This document shows, piece by piece, positions 36,844-47,930 of a stretch of DNA of 64,000 nt (position 1 is its first letter; each line of letters opens with the position of its first letter). Origin of the DNA: Photobacterium pectinilyticum (GTDB lineage: Bacteria > Pseudomonadota > Gammaproteobacteria > Enterobacterales > Vibrionaceae); contig NZ_JANEYT010000015.1 of the NCBI RefSeq assembly GCF_024357955.1, positions 1 through 64,000 on the forward strand, read 5' to 3'. Made by a program: the position numbers and the translations under genes. A model generated the notes under the pieces. It did not search any database, was not told where the DNA came from, and worked only from the letters and a program-made list of their open reading frames with translations.

Positions 36844-37785
36844 ATGAAAATCTTACTCGCGAACCCTCGGGGTTTTTGTGCCGGTGTTGACCGAGCCATC
36901 AGTATTGTTGAGCGTGCGCTGGATATGTATCAGCCGCCAATTTATGTTCGCCATGAAGTTGTCCATAACCGCTTTGTGGTTGAAGGCCTCAAGCAGCGCG
37001 GTGCCATTTTTGTCGAAAAGCTGCATGAAGTACCGGATGACAATATTGTCATTTTCTCTGCCCACGGGGTATCGCAGGCTGTGCGCAACGAAGCCAAGGC
37101 ACGTCAGCTGACCGTGTTCGATGCAACTTGCCCGTTGGTAACCAAAGTCCATATGGAAGTCGCCCGTGCTAGCCGCCGCAGCATGGAAGTGGTACTGATT
37201 GGCCATGCTGGCCATCCAGAAGTGGAAGGCACCATGGGGCAGTATGCCAGTGAGACTGGCGGCATGTATCTGGTCGAGAAGCCAGAAGATGTCGAAGCGT
37301 TGAGTGTGAAAGATCCAAGTAATTTGCACTACGTGAGTCAAACGACCTTATCAGTTGATGAAACGGCTGATGTCATCACCAAGCTGCGCGAAGTGTTCCC
37401 TGAGATCCAGGGTCCACGTAAAGACGATATCTGTTATGCGACCCAGAACAGACAAGATGCAGTACGTGAAATGGCGACGGATGTCGATGTCATGATCGTG
37501 GTTGGTTCGAAGAACTCATCAAACTCCAATCGCTTGCGTGAGCTGGCCGAGAAACTTGGCACGCCGGGCTTTCTGACTGATTGTCCGGAAGATATCGATC
37601 AGGCATGGTTTGATGGCAAAGCGAAAATCGGTATTACTGCCGGGGCATCGGCGCCGGAAGAGCTGGTTAACCAGATTATCGCCCGGATCCAATCACTGAC
37701 CGATGCTAGTGTAGAGGAATTGTCCGGCCGAGAAGAGAACATGTTCTTTGAAGTGCCGCGCGAGTTGCAGGTCAGGAACGTCTAA
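36844..37785 (+). CDS. ispH: 4-hydroxy-3-methylbut-2-enyl diphosphate reductase IspH
   Basis: Last enzyme of the MEP isoprenoid pathway, producing IPP and DMAPP with a [4Fe-4S] cluster. The three cluster cysteines are visible: Cys12 (RGFCAGV), Cys96 (DATCPLV) and the third in FLTDCPED near residue 197. [15 protein letters not shown] supplies substrate-binding His. Length 313 is normal. Terminated by the hairpin at 37822. Confidence 0.97.
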   Translation: MKILLANPRGFCAGVDRAISIVERALDMYQPPIYVRHEVVHNRFVVEGLKQRGAIFVEKLHEVPDDNIVIFSAHGVSQAVRNEAKARQLTVFDATCPLVTKVHMEVARASRRSMEVVLIGHAGHPEVEGTMGQYASETGGMYLVEKPEDVEALSVKDPSNLHYVSQTTLSVDETADVITKLREVFPEIQGPRKDDICYATQNRQDAVREMATDVDVMIVVGSKNSSNSNRLRELAEKLGTPGFLTDCPEDIDQAWFDGKAKIGITAGASAPEELVNQIIARIQSLTDASVEELSGREENMFFEVPRELQVRNV

Positions 37786-37821
37786 GCACTAGCCGTCGGC
37801 AGTGTGCTTTTTGGATTTATT

Positions 37822-37850
37822 AGCCCCAGCCATTGCTGGGGCTTTTTTTA
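37822..37850 (+). terminator. ispH terminator
   Basis: AGCCCCAGC, CATT, GCTGGGGCTTTTTTT. Confidence 0.9.
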
Positions 37851-37911
37851 TCGTTCTCAACAGGCTACATTGGGAGCCAGAGAGTAATACCAAACAGAAC
37901 CAGGGAGATGA

Positions 37912-38727
<816 letters not shown>

Positions 38728-38741
38728 ATCTTCCAGAATAG

Positions 38742-38768
38742 ACCGGCCAATTGGCCGGTTTTTTTTAT
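38742..38768 (+). terminator. dapB terminator
   Basis: ACCGGCC-AATT-GGCCGGT followed by eight T. Confidence 0.93.
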
Positions 38769-39210
38769 TCCTTAGCGGGTGTGATGCCGGTTAATGGCTG
38801 CGATGATGTAGAACAAGGAGTCGTGCAAACCATTCCCGAGGGAAATTTCTTACCGGTTCGGCACTGCCGTTATGCTTGATGAGTGCATATTCAGCCACTT
38901 TCTTCTCGTTCGTTTAGCGTCTTGGTTAGGGGGTAGAATGTAGACTGTATTTTCTTGTCTTTGTGTCGTATTTTACCGTGTTTGTTCTAATTGCTGGCCT
39001 TTGTGCTTAAAAAGCGGTGCAAAGTGTGCCTTTGATGGCGGTTTGATGCTGTTTTTTTGTTTTTGTTTTTTTTGTGATTTAGGCAAACGATAAACTGGAT
39101 CGGCGGTGAAAAAAAGACCGATCAATGCTGGGGTTTTCTTGTTCTTTTGCCAGCTTCTAATGGTTTTAGCTATGAGGTGGCTAAAAAATAATTATATTTT
39201 TCGTGATCTG
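38769..39210. other. dapB-carA intergenic region
   Basis: No gene was found. TGAGTGCATATTCA at 38880-38893 resembles an ArgR operator (TGAATWWWWATTCA), but it lies about 330 bp before the carA promoter found here; a second, upstream promoter as in E. coli carAB would be needed to make sense of it. The rest is AT-rich and low in complexity. Confidence 0.35.
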
Positions 39211-39239
39211 TTGACAGATTCTGTCGCCATAACTAGAAT
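39211..39239 (+). promoter_or_regulatory. carA sigma-70 promoter
   Basis: TTGACA (39211-39216), exactly 17-bp spacer, TAGAAT (39234-39239), preceded by an A/T-rich stretch that could act as an UP element. Predicted leader is about 100 nt. Confidence 0.85.
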
Positions 39240-39348
39240 GCGCGCAATTTGTCAAAATTCGGCTTGACTCGGGTTTTGACTTTGTATGGAATGGGTAATT
39301 GCAACTTTATCTGTTTTAACTGCATTTTTATATTTTTTGGAGGTTGTC

Positions 39349-40488
39349 TTGAGCAAATCAGCGCTGTTAGTCCTTGAAGATGGGACAGTGTTCCGCGGCG
39401 TGTCCATTGGGGCAGATGGTTCGGCCGTTGGTGAAGTTGTTTTTAACACCTCGATGACGGGGTATCAGGAAATTCTCACTGACCCTTCTTATTCTCAGCA
39501 GATTGTTACTCTTACTTATCCCCATATTGGAAATACCGGAACCAACTCCGAAGACGAAGAATCCTCCTCTATCCACGCCCAAGGCCTGGTAATTCGTGAC
39601 CTCCCTCTTATTGCTTCTAACTTCCGTAATCAACAGACCCTTTCTGATTACCTGAAGTCCCAGAACATCGTTGGCATTGCCGATATCGATACCCGTAAGC
39701 TAACTCGCCTACTTCGCGAGAAAGGCGCACAAAACGGCTGTGTCGTTGCGGGTAACAACCTGGACGAAGCGCTGGCACAGGCAAAAGCGAAAGAGTTCCC
39801 AGGCCTGAAAGGCATGGACTTGGCTAAAGAGGTCACAACCTCTGAAGCATACCAGTGGAAGCAGGGATCTTGGACGCTGGAAGGCGGCCTGCCTGAGGCC
39901 AAAGATGACAGCGAACTGCCATACCACGTTGTGGCGTATGACTTTGGTGCCAAGCGCAATATCTTACGTATGCTGGTTGACCGTGGCTGTCGTTTGACAG
40001 TGGTTCCTGCCCAAACTTCTGCAGAAGAAGTATTGGCCCTGAACCCAGATGGTGTATTCCTATCAAACGGCCCTGGTGACCCAGAGCCATGTACCTATGC
40101 GATTGAAGCAACCAAAGTGTTCCTAGATAAAGGTCTACCGGTATTCGGTATCTGTCTAGGCCACCAGATCCTGGCTCTGGCTTCTGGTGCACAAACAGTG
40201 AAAATGAAATTTGGCCACCATGGTGCCAACCACCCAGTTAAAGATCTTGACCGCGATGTTGTCATGATCACCTCACAGAACCACGGCTTTGCCGCTGATG
40301 AAGCAACGCTGCCTGACAACCTGCGAGCGACCCACAAGTCACTGTTTGACGGTTCGCTACAGGGTATCCATCGTACTGACAAGCCGGCATTTAGCTTCCA
40401 GGGCCACCCTGAAGCAAGCCCAGGCCCGCACGATGCAGCGCCACTATTTGATCACTTCATTGACCTAATTAAGCAGCACAGCGCCTAA
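39349..40488 (+). CDS. carA: Carbamoyl-phosphate synthase small subunit
   Basis: Glutaminase subunit feeding ammonia to CarB for arginine and pyrimidine synthesis. The class I amidotransferase triad is present: Cys269 in FGICLGHQ, and His/Glu in [15 protein letters not shown]. The start is TTG at 39349 with GGAGG at 39339-39343; the frame open from 39286 has no family similarity before it. Product 379 residues, normal. carB follows after 16 bases. Confidence 0.96.
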   Translation: MSKSALLVLEDGTVFRGVSIGADGSAVGEVVFNTSMTGYQEILTDPSYSQQIVTLTYPHIGNTGTNSEDEESSSIHAQGLVIRDLPLIASNFRNQQTLSDYLKSQNIVGIADIDTRKLTRLLREKGAQNGCVVAGNNLDEALAQAKAKEFPGLKGMDLAKEVTTSEAYQWKQGSWTLEGGLPEAKDDSELPYHVVAYDFGAKRNILRMLVDRGCRLTVVPAQTSAEEVLALNPDGVFLSNGPGDPEPCTYAIEATKVFLDKGLPVFGICLGHQILALASGAQTVKMKFGHHGANHPVKDLDRDVVMITSQNHGFAADEATLPDNLRATHKSLFDGSLQGIHRTDKPAFSFQGHPEASPGPHDAAPLFDHFIDLIKQHSA

Positions 40489-40504
40489 GCCGGAGTAGTA
40501 AGCA

Positions 40505-43500
40505 ATGCCAAAACGTACAGATATTCAAAGTGTTCTAATCCTAGGTGCTGGCCCGATCGTTATCGGTCAGGCCTGTGAGTTCGATTACTCAGGCGCTCAG
40601 GCGTGTAAAGCCCTACGTGAAGAAGGCTACCGAGTTATCCTGGTTAACTCGAACCCAGCTACTATCATGACTGACCCAGACATGGCCGATGCGACTTACA
40701 TCGAGCCAATCCACTGGGAAGTGGTACGCAAAATCATTGAAAAAGAGCGCCCGGATGCCGTTCTTCCTACCATGGGTGGCCAGACGGCACTGAACTGTGC
40801 ACTTGATCTTGAGAAACACGGCGTACTGGAAGAGTTCGGCGTGGAAATGATTGGTGCTACGGCTGACGCGATTGATAAAGCCGAAGATCGTTCTCGCTTC
40901 GATAAAGCGATGAAGTCGATTGGCCTTGAGTGTCCGCGTGCTGATACTGCGAAAACCATGGAAGAAGCTTACAAAGTTCTCGATATGGTTGGCTTCCCTT
41001 GTATCATCCGTCCATCGTTCACTATGGGTGGTACCGGTGGTGGTATCGCCTATAACAAAGAAGAGTTCGAAGAAATTTGTCGCCGTGGCTTGGATTTGTC
41101 ACCGACGAACGAACTGCTTATCGATGAATCACTGATTGGCTGGAAAGAGTACGAGACAGAAGTTGTTCGTGATAAGAATGATAACTGTATCATTGTTTGT
41201 ACGATTGAAAACTTCGATGCCATGGGGATCCACACCGGTGACTCCATCACCGTTGCCCCAGCCCAAACACTGACAGACAAAGAATATCAGCTAATGCGTA
41301 ATGCATCGCTAGCGGTATTGCGCGAAATCGGTGTTGAAACAGGTGGTTCGAACGTACAGTTTGGTATCAACCCGAAAGATGGCCGTATGGTTATCATCGA
41401 GATGAACCCGCGTGTATCTCGTTCTTCTGCATTGGCATCGAAAGCGACGGGATTCCCGATTGCAAAAGTAGCCGCGAAACTGGCTATTGGCTTTACCCTA
41501 GACGAACTGATGAACGACATCACTGGCGGCGCAACACCGGCTTCGTTCGAACCAACCATCGACTACGTTGTGACTAAGATCCCTCGTTTTAACTTCGAGA
41601 AGTTCGCGGGTGCGAACGACCGCCTGACGACTCAGATGAAGTCTGTTGGTGAAGTGATGGCGATTGGCCGTAACCAGCAAGAATCAATGCAAAAAGCGTT
41701 ACGCGGCCTAGAAGTTGGCGCTAACGGCTTTGATGAAATGGTTGACCTAGACGCGCCAGACGCGCTAACAACCATTCGTCATGAATTAAAAGATGCGGGC
41801 TCTGAGCGTATTTGGTATATCGCCGATGCCTTCCGTGCTGGTATGTCAGTTGATGGCGTATTCAACCTAACCAATGTTGATCGTTGGTTCCTGGTACAAA
41901 TCGAAGATATTGTAAAAGAAGAGCAAGCGGTTAAAGAGGGCGGTTTTGCTGGCCTGAATGCAGACGTACTGCGTAAGCTGAAGCGTAAAGGTTTTGCCGA
42001 TGCGCGTTTGGCGAAACTGTTGGGTGTGGCTGAATCTGAAATCCGCAAACTGCGTGATAAGTTCGACATTCACCCAGTCTACAAGCGTGTTGATACCTGT
42101 GCTGCTGAATTCTCTTCGGACACGGCGTACATGTACTCATCTTACGATGAAGAGTGTGAATCACAGCCAACGGATAAAGATAAAATCATGGTATTGGGTG
42201 GTGGCCCGAACCGTATTGGTCAAGGTATCGAGTTCGATTACTGCTGTGTACACGCTTCGCTTGCGCTGCGTGAAGACGGTTACGAAACCATCATGGTTAA
42301 CTGTAACCCAGAGACAGTTTCGACTGACTACGACACATCTGACCGCCTGTACTTCGAACCGGTAACGTTGGAAGATGTACTTGCTATCGTCCGTGTCGAG
42401 AAGCCAAAAGGTGTTATCGTTCAGTACGGTGGTCAAACACCACTGAAACTGGCTCGTGCACTTGAAGCGGCAGGCGTGCCGATTATCGGTACCAGCCCTG
42501 ATGCCATTGACCGTGCAGAAGACCGTGAGCGTTTCCAAGCTGCTGTTGAGCGTCTTGGCCTGCTACAGCCTGAAAATGCAACCGTAACGACTATGGAGCA
42601 GGCTGTTGAGAAATCAAAAGAAATTGGTTTCCCTCTGGTTGTACGTCCGTCATACGTCCTGGGTGGCCGTGCGATGGAAATCGTATACGACGAGCAAGAC
42701 CTACGCCGTTACTTCAATGAAGCGGTTAGCGTATCGAATGAATCGCCGGTTCTACTAGACCGTTTCCTTGATGATGCAATCGAAGTTGACGTTGATGCTA
42801 TCTGCGACGGTGAGCGTGTGGTTATCGGCGGTATCATGGAGCACATCGAGCAGGCAGGTGTTCACTCTGGTGACTCAGCATGTTCGCTACCAGCGTATAC
42901 GCTAAGCCAAGACATCCAAGATGTGATGCGCCAGCAAGTTGAGAAGCTAGCGTTCGAATTGGGCGTACGTGGTCTAATGAACACCCAGTTCGCGGTGAAA
43001 GACAACGAAGTCTACCTGATTGAAGTTAACCCGCGTGCTGCGCGTACGGTACCATTCGTTTCGAAGGCTACAGGCGCACCGCTGGCGAAAATCGCTGCAC
43101 GTGTAATGGCTGGTCAGTCTCTTGAGTCGCAGGGCTTTACCAAAGAGATCATCCCGCCGTACTACTCTGTAAAAGAAGTGGTATTGCCGTTCAACAAATT
43201 CCCGGGCGTTGACCCACTGCTTGGCCCTGAAATGCGCTCTACCGGTGAGGTTATGGGTGTTGGCGATACGTTTGCAGAAGCGTTTGCCAAAGCTGAGCTT
43301 GGCTGTGGTAAAGAGAAACAAGCGAAAGGACGTGCTCTATTGTCTGTTCGCGGTAACGACAAGCAACGTGTGGTTGACCTAGCTTCCAAGCTGGTTAAGC
43401 AAGGCTACGAGCTTGACGCAACGCATGGTACTGCGGTCGTTCTTGGTGAAGCCGGTATCAACCCTCGCTTGGTGAACAAAGTACATGAAGGTCGTCCTCA

Positions 43501-43729
43501 TATTCTTGACCGTATCAAGAACAACGAGTACTCGTACATTGTGAATACTGCGGAAGGCCGCCAGGCGATTGAAGATTCGAAAGTTCTTCGTCGCGGTGCC
43601 TTGGCTGAGAAGGTGAACTACACCACGACGCTGAACGCTGCCTTTGCAACGTGTATGGCTTGGAGTGCTGATGACCGTAACAAGGTAACTTCAGTACAAG
43701 AGTTACATGCTCGCATCAAAAACGCGTAA
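40505..43729 (+). CDS. carB: Carbamoyl-phosphate synthase large subunit
   Basis: A 1074-residue synthetase made of two duplicated ATP-grasp halves: the N-terminal carboxyphosphate domain (about 1-400), oligomerisation domain (400-550), C-terminal carbamoyl-phosphate domain (550-935) and an MGS-like allosteric domain (935-1074) binding UMP and ornithine. [19 protein letters not shown] and [17 protein letters not shown] mark the two halves. Codon use is that of a well-expressed gene. Ends at a strong hairpin. Confidence 0.97.
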   Translation: MPKRTDIQSVLILGAGPIVIGQACEFDYSGAQACKALREEGYRVILVNSNPATIMTDPDMADATYIEPIHWEVVRKIIEKERPDAVLPTMGGQTALNCALDLEKHGVLEEFGVEMIGATADAIDKAEDRSRFDKAMKSIGLECPRADTAKTMEEAYKVLDMVGFPCIIRPSFTMGGTGGGIAYNKEEFEEICRRGLDLSPTNELLIDESLIGWKEYETEVVRDKNDNCIIVCTIENFDAMGIHTGDSITVAPAQTLTDKEYQLMRNASLAVLREIGVETGGSNVQFGINPKDGRMVIIEMNPRVSRSSALASKATGFPIAKVAAKLAIGFTLDELMNDITGGATPASFEPTIDYVVTKIPRFNFEKFAGANDRLTTQMKSVGEVMAIGRNQQESMQKALRGLEVGANGFDEMVDLDAPDALTTIRHELKDAGSERIWYIADAFRAGMSVDGVFNLTNVDRWFLVQIEDIVKEEQAVKEGGFAGLNADVLRKLKRKGFADARLAKLLGVAESEIRKLRDKFDIHPVYKRVDTCAAEFSSDTAYMYSSYDEECESQPTDKDKIMVLGGGPNRIGQGIEFDYCCVHASLALREDGYETIMVNCNPETVSTDYDTSDRLYFEPVTLEDVLAIVRVEKPKGVIVQYGGQTPLKLARALEAAGVPIIGTSPDAIDRAEDRERFQAAVERLGLLQPENATVTTMEQAVEKSKEIGFPLVVRPSYVLGGRAMEIVYDEQDLRRYFNEAVSVSNESPVLLDRFLDDAIEVDVDAICDGERVVIGGIMEHIEQAGVHSGDSACSLPAYTLSQDIQDVMRQQVEKLAFELGVRGLMNTQFAVKDNEVYLIEVNPRAARTVPFVSKATGAPLAKIAARVMAGQSLESQGFTKEIIPPYYSVKEVVLPFNKFPGVDPLLGPEMRSTGEVMGVGDTFAEAFAKAELGCGKEKQAKGRALLSVRGNDKQRVVDLASKLVKQGYELDATHGTAVVLGEAGINPRLVNKVHEGRPHILDRIKNNEYSYIVNTAEGRQAIEDSKVLRRGALAEKVNYTTTLNAAFATCMAWSADDRNKVTSVQELHARIKNA

Positions 43730-43760
43730 CCTCGGTTTTAGTTAGCGCGAATTAATGAAC

Positions 43761-43789
43761 AAACGGCCTGCATAGCAGGCCGTTTTGTT
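43761..43789 (+). terminator. carB terminator
   Basis: AACGGCCTGC-ATAG-CAGGCCGTT followed by TTGTTA; strong stem, short T-run. Confidence 0.8.
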
Positions 43790-43880
43790 ATCTAAAAGAA
43801 GCGGAATTCACCTAACTGTCATGGTTTTGTATAACTGTGATGCCATTAATACTTTGTGTCATTTGTAATTGAAAATCCTT

Positions 43881-43909
43881 TTGCAACCCTCAACTGAAGC
43901 GCGTACAAT
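43881..43909 (+). promoter_or_regulatory. Promoter of the mgtE-like leader
   Basis: TTGCAA (43881-43886), 17-bp spacer, TACAAT (43904-43909). Predicted start near 43916 puts the small stem ATCGC-ATAA-GCGAT (43917-43930) at the very 5' end of the RNA. Confidence 0.7.
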
Positions 43910-43953
43910 TAGCCGCATCGCATAAGCGATACTTATTTTTTTTGGAGACTTAG

Positions 43954-44007
43954 ATGAACGATACCGACCATCCCCCGAGTATGAAGGTGGAAAATCAAAC
44001 CTGTTAA
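43954..44007 (+). CDS. 17-residue leader peptide of the mgtE-like gene
   Basis: The ORF MNDTDHPPSMKVENQTC starts 7-8 bases after TTGGAG and sits about 38 nt into the predicted transcript. Asp residues and a Pro-Pro pair cluster at codons 3-8, the kind of sequence that destabilises ribosomes at low Mg2+ and that is used in the MgtL leader of enterobacterial mgtA. Its codons 3-5 (ACCGAC) can pair with GTCGGT just after the stop. Function as an attenuating leader peptide is inference; I know of no described homologue. Confidence 0.5.
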   Translation: MNDTDHPPSMKVENQTC

Positions 44008-44274
44008 CGGTGTCGGTCTCCAATGATTCCGAACTAGCCTCAGGTTCGGAATAGTCTGTTACTTCTCATCTTTAGATGACCCTTTTCAAACATACTTTTC
44101 CTCGGTTTTCCCAGCCATTATCTCAATATAGAATCTCGCCAATGTGTGGTGAATGACAGGCTTTTTTCTGTCTGTAGATCGTTTTTATATCTCTGCAGAT
44201 AGGAACTAGCACATTCGCGCCGTGTCATGGCGGTTTCTGGTGGTCGTTACTGTTAGCTAATCGGGAGATTCGCC
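43962..44274 (+). promoter_or_regulatory. Structured leader of the mgtE-like gene
   Basis: Visible elements are: a stem from 43960-43968 (GATACCGAC) to 44012-44020 (GTCGGTCTC) with one mismatch; a perfect 9-bp stem ATTCCGAAC (44026-44034) with GTTCGGAAT (44044-44052); CATCTTTAGATG near 44067; and GACAG-CTTTTTT-CTGTC near 44156-44172. The rest of the 270-nt leader has no further ORF. I do not recognise the conserved M-box riboswitch. Confidence 0.5.
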
Positions 44275-45129
44275 ATGGCGGTAATGAACTATGCAGCTGA
44301 TGCTGTGCTAGTAAACGAAAACTTGGCTGAGAACGATGTTCTGGCCGTACGCAACGCGTTTTTGAAATATGACATCGAAGAACAAGCCAAATTGCTGGTC
44401 AAGATGCCTATTTCAGAAGCGATTGCTATCTTGCATGAGATCCCACTTCGCCATGTACAGATCTTGTTGGATCTGCTTGATGATATGGATGAAGAAGTTT
44501 GTATGCGTCACTTGGCTAACGGCCTGGGCTTAATTTGTTCGGAAGCGGAGCCTGCAGGTCACTATCTGCAAAACAGTGTATTTAGCCACGTGCGTGAGCG
44601 TATTGGCTGGATTGTTGGCTTGGCGTTGCTGGGTATTGTATCGGGTCTTATCATCTCTCACTACGAAGATACCCTGAGCCAGCTGGTACTTCTGGCCGTG
44701 TACATGCCTGTTATTGCGGCTGCTGGTGGTAACACCGGATCTCAGGCTGCAACCTTGGTTGTCAGAGCCCTAGCAATGGAAGAGATACGCTGCCGGGATT
44801 GGGTCAAGGTAATGTGGAAGGAATTCCGAGTTGCGCTGGTGATCGCCGGTGTTTTGGCCGCGGTTATCATGGGACGCGTGATGATGTTCAGCGATGGCTC
44901 GTCATTACCTATCGGTATGGAACTGATGGATATCTCGATGGCCATCGGGGTAGCCATTTCTTTGCAGGTTGTGCTGTCGACAACGGTAGGCGGTGTGCTT
45001 CCGATGATTGCCCGTGCAGCCAAGCTTGATCCTGCGGTACTGGTGAGCCCGGTATTGGCATCGGTAGTCGATATTACCGGTATGATCATTTACTTCAAGA
45101 CGGTCAATGCATTCCTAGCGCTGGCCTAG
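44275..45129 (+). CDS. MgtE-like divalent cation transporter lacking CBS domains
   Basis: A 284-residue membrane protein. The C-terminal part (about 112-284) has five hydrophobic segments with the MgtE pore signature YMPVIAAAGGNTGSQAATLVVRAL and matches the MgtE (SLC41-type) transmembrane domain. The first 100 residues (ISEAIAILHEIPLRHVQILL) resemble a reduced MgtE N domain; the CBS pair that gates canonical MgtE (about 450 residues) is missing. Mg2+ or Co2+ transport is inferred. ATG 44275 follows GGGAGA. Regulation is probably through the long leader with its small ORF. Confidence 0.85.
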   Translation: MAVMNYAADAVLVNENLAENDVLAVRNAFLKYDIEEQAKLLVKMPISEAIAILHEIPLRHVQILLDLLDDMDEEVCMRHLANGLGLICSEAEPAGHYLQNSVFSHVRERIGWIVGLALLGIVSGLIISHYEDTLSQLVLLAVYMPVIAAAGGNTGSQAATLVVRALAMEEIRCRDWVKVMWKEFRVALVIAGVLAAVIMGRVMMFSDGSSLPIGMELMDISMAIGVAISLQVVLSTTVGGVLPMIARAAKLDPAVLVSPVLASVVDITGMIIYFKTVNAFLALA

Positions 45130-45157
45130 TCCAAACTGCCTCAATATTTAGACCATA

Positions 45158-45191
45158 AAAAAGCGAGTGACGATGAGTCACTCGCTTTTTT
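45158..45191. terminator. Bidirectional terminator mgtE-like/dacB
   Basis: AAAAAGCGAGTGAC (45158-45171) and GTCACTCGCTTTTT (45177-45190): 14 perfect base pairs between convergent genes. Confidence 0.95.
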
Positions 45192-45217
45192 GTTTAGCTT
45201 ATCGACACACTTTAGTG

Positions 45218-46696
45218 TCAGTATTGCTTGTATAGGCTTTGGTATAACGTGCGCTCGAACGTTTCGATCGGCGGCGCAATAGCCGGTTGGCTTTCATCGC
45301 GTTCTGGCGGGAAGTAGTTACTCACCATCTGGACAAACAGCAGGGTTTTACCTGACTGGGTTGTTAGTATTCCGGCGAGGTTATAGGTGCCATACAGTGA
45401 GCCGCTTTTGGCGCGGATATTTCCCTTCAGTGGTTGCTGGCGGAGACTCTGGCGGTAGCGCAGGGTGCCGCTTTGACCGCTGACGGGCATGGTCGCCAGT
45501 AGATCTAACTCATCGTTATGCTGGTAGATGTAAGTGATCACTTCCATCATTTGGCTTGTTGTCATTCGGTTGTTGCGGGACAATCCTGAACCATCGACCA
45601 TCACTGCACGCTCTAGGTCGATATTGGTTTCTTTCTTGAGGATCGCTTTTATGGCCTTGCTGCCGTTGGTAAAGCTGCCCGGCTGGTTGAAATACTCAGC
45701 GCCTAAGGTCTTGGCAATATTATCGGCATACAGGTTGTCGGATCTTTTGACCATATGGTCGAGTAATTCGTTCAGCGGTGCTGACTGGTGGTTTGCAATG
45801 ACCTTGCCCTTTGTATCCGTCGCTTTGTCATCACGCTTTATCTGACCTTCTAGCTTGATCCCGAGACGTTTTAATTCAGCCATGATCACTTGGCTGATAT
45901 AGGTTTCGGTGTCTTGTACCGCAAAATTGAGCGGCAGCGGCTTGTCGCGCTTTACTAGGCAGCCGCTCAAGTGATAGTGGTTACTTCCTTTATCAACCAG
46001 TTCAAGGTCACAATGACTCGCTTTCTGCTCTTCCTTGGTTGTTACTCGCGCACTGGTCGTGACGGTCAGTGGCTGGTGGTTGGGAATATTAACCCTGGTG
46101 CTCTCTCCGATTTGACGATTGCTGTATAGTGCCCCCTGTACACAGTTGTGTTCAAGGCTCAGGCTGCTCGATGGCGCGCTATAGCACACCCCCAGTATAT
46201 CCCACGGCCACCCCGGCGCTTGCTCATAGCCACTGAACTGGCTGCCGTTAAGCAGAAAGTCCCCTTTGATGGTGCTACCAGTATGGGCCTTGAGCTTGCC
46301 CAGTAACCCTGTGAGCTGCTTGCGTGATAAAGAGGGATCACCACTGAAGCGCAGCACGATATCATCCTCTTGCTGTTCTAGCTGGGTAGTAAAGCGGTAG
46401 TCCTTGCCGAGGTATAGCTGGGCAGCCAGTGCCGTGACCATTTTCTGGATACTGGCAGGAGGTTGAAACTGGTTCTCACGCTGCGCATAAAGCATCTTGC
46501 CGGTATTGGCATCTGCAACGAGCAAGGCAGTATCGTTGCCGTAGGGTAGCGAGCGGAGATCTGGGTGAAATGTCGCAGGGGCCATTGAGGCTGGCTCAGG
46601 ATCAGCTGTATTTATATTAGTGGGTTGGCCGACTGCCATGGGGGAAAGCAGCGACAAGCTAGCTGTTATAAGTACAAGACGAAGTGGCAGTTGCAT
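45218..46696 (-). CDS. dacB: D-alanyl-D-alanine carboxypeptidase/endopeptidase (PBP4)
   Basis: Periplasmic class C low-molecular-weight penicillin-binding protein trimming peptidoglycan cross-links. A signal peptide (about 1-23, ending AVG) precedes the active-site SIQK at 82-85; the SxN motif is SDN (MVKRSDNLYADN) and the KTG box is KSG (IRAKSGSLYGTYN). The large insert typical of PBP4 lies between SxxK and SxN. Length 492 fits E. coli DacB (477). It lies downstream of ompU on the same strand but separated by a terminator. Confidence 0.93.
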   Translation of the reverse strand: MQLPLRLVLITASLSLLSPMAVGQPTNINTADPEPASMAPATFHPDLRSLPYGNDTALLVADANTGKMLYAQRENQFQPPASIQKMVTALAAQLYLGKDYRFTTQLEQQEDDIVLRFSGDPSLSRKQLTGLLGKLKAHTGSTIKGDFLLNGSQFSGYEQAPGWPWDILGVCYSAPSSSLSLEHNCVQGALYSNRQIGESTRVNIPNHQPLTVTTSARVTTKEEQKASHCDLELVDKGSNHYHLSGCLVKRDKPLPLNFAVQDTETYISQVIMAELKRLGIKLEGQIKRDDKATDTKGKVIANHQSAPLNELLDHMVKRSDNLYADNIAKTLGAEYFNQPGSFTNGSKAIKAILKKETNIDLERAVMVDGSGLSRNNRMTTSQMMEVITYIYQHNDELDLLATMPVSGQSGTLRYRQSLRQQPLKGNIRAKSGSLYGTYNLAGILTTQSGKTLLFVQMVSNYFPPERDESQPAIAPPIETFERTLYQSLYKQY

Positions 46697-46931
46697 CTGT
46701 GGCCCCTGTTTTCTGAACGATGAGTTTGAACATTAGATATTGAACATGGATATTTGATTCTCATTACACCCATGATAAACAATATGGGACAGATAAAAAG
46801 TCAGAGGCAGGAAAGCTTGTTGGAGCGGGGACAAAAAGTCTCTATAAAAAGAGATTGCAAACATAAAAAAACACCGGCCAGAAGGCCGGTGCTTAGAAAA
46901 GGCTGCATTAACGCTCTATATCCAAATTGGA
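46697..46931. other. dacB-ompU spacer
   Basis: Contains the ompU terminator and a 74-codon plus-strand open frame (46754-46978) that runs antisense through that terminator and into ompU; it has no ribosome site and I do not accept it. Confidence 0.6.
46864..46893 (-). terminator. ompU terminator
   Basis: CACCGGCC-AGAA-GGCCGGTG with an eight-A tract on the plus strand (T-run for ompU). Confidence 0.9.
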
Positions 46932-47930
46932 TTAGAAGTCGTAACGTGCACCTAGAACTAGCTCATCAGAAGTATTAGCTCGAGTGATACCAGCTGTAGA
47001 GTCTTGGTCTAGCATGTTGAACTTGTACGATGCGTACGTACGGAAGTTCTTGTTGAAGTAGTGAGTTGCATCAATTGCAAGAGAGTCACGTAGGTCAACG
47101 TTCTTGTCTGTGTCTTCTAGGTAGTTGTAAGTTGCAACAAATACAGTTTTACCCATAGTGTAAGCTGCAGCAAATTCGTAACCTGTAGATTCTTTAACGT
47201 TGATGCTGTTTTTGCTTGCATCTTTGTATACAGAAGTGTTACGTGCGTCTTGGTAAAGACCAGCAACGTAGAAATCACCGAAGGTGTAAGAAACGCCAGC
47301 GAATGCTTGCTTACCAGTTGAATCACCAACTTGGCCGTCTTGCTCGCCGTAACCCGCACCGAATGCTAGACCCATGTCTAGTGCGTAGATTGCACCAACA
47401 GAGTAACCGTCAGTATCATCACCATCGTCGAATACGTAGTTCGCTTTAACAACTAGGTTGTCACCGCCAAGGTCGAAAGAACCCACGTATGCTAGGTTGT
47501 TGCCAGTACGGTCAGCTGCAGCTAGTTTGTTACCCGCTTCGTTACCGTGGTATGACATGATATCAGTCATGTCAGTGATCATGCCTAGAGAGCCGTCAGT
47601 CTTACCGTAAACAACTTGACCGAAATCGCCGCCAATACCTGCGTTGATGTGACGGTTGTTAACTTGGTTGCCGTCAGTGAACTCGCCTTCGTAGAAGCCG
47701 ATACCGTATACTGAATCAGTGATGTCAGTTTTACCAGCAACATTGATACGAGTACGAGTAGCATCAGAAACTTTGCTGTCGCCAGCTTCGTTGTCGGCCA
47801 TTACTGCACGTGCTTCAAAACGACCACCAATTGCTAGGCTTGATGTTTCGTCAGAGTAAACTTCTGCTGCTGTTGCTACAGAAGAGATTGATGCTGCTGC
47901 TACTGCTAGAGCAATCAGTTTCTTGTTCAT
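46932..47930 (-). CDS. ompU: OmpU-type general porin
   Basis: A 332-residue outer-membrane trimeric porin. A signal peptide ends in ATA (residue 21), the mature protein starts AEVYSDETSSLAIGGRFEAR, and the C-terminal residue is Phe (GARYDF), as needed for BAM recognition. Alternating amphipathic strands run throughout; it is acidic, as in marine porins. Codon use is strongly biased to preferred codons, indicating very high expression. In V. cholerae OmpU is activated by ToxR and sits beside greA and dacB, as here. ToxR control is not shown by the sequence. ATG 47930 follows AAAGGA. Confidence 0.92.
   Translation of the reverse strand: MNKKLIALAVAAASISSVATAAEVYSDETSSLAIGGRFEARAVMADNEAGDSKVSDATRTRINVAGKTDITDSVYGIGFYEGEFTDGNQVNNRHINAGIGGDFGQVVYGKTDGSLGMITDMTDIMSYHGNEAGNKLAAADRTGNNLAYVGSFDLGGDNLVVKANYVFDDGDDTDGYSVGAIYALDMGLAFGAGYGEQDGQVGDSTGKQAFAGVSYTFGDFYVAGLYQDARNTSVYKDASKNSINVKESTGYEFAAAYTMGKTVFVATYNYLEDTDKNVDLRDSLAIDATHYFNKNFRTYASYKFNMLDQDSTAGITRANTSDELVLGARYDF

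Noticed and set aside
43916-44274. M-box (ykoK) Mg2+ riboswitch
   Set aside because: The conserved M-box core could not be recognised and the leader has a translated ORF instead.
46754-46978. 74-codon plus-strand ORF between dacB and ompU
   Set aside because: It reads antisense through the ompU terminator and the ompU 3' end and has no ribosome site.
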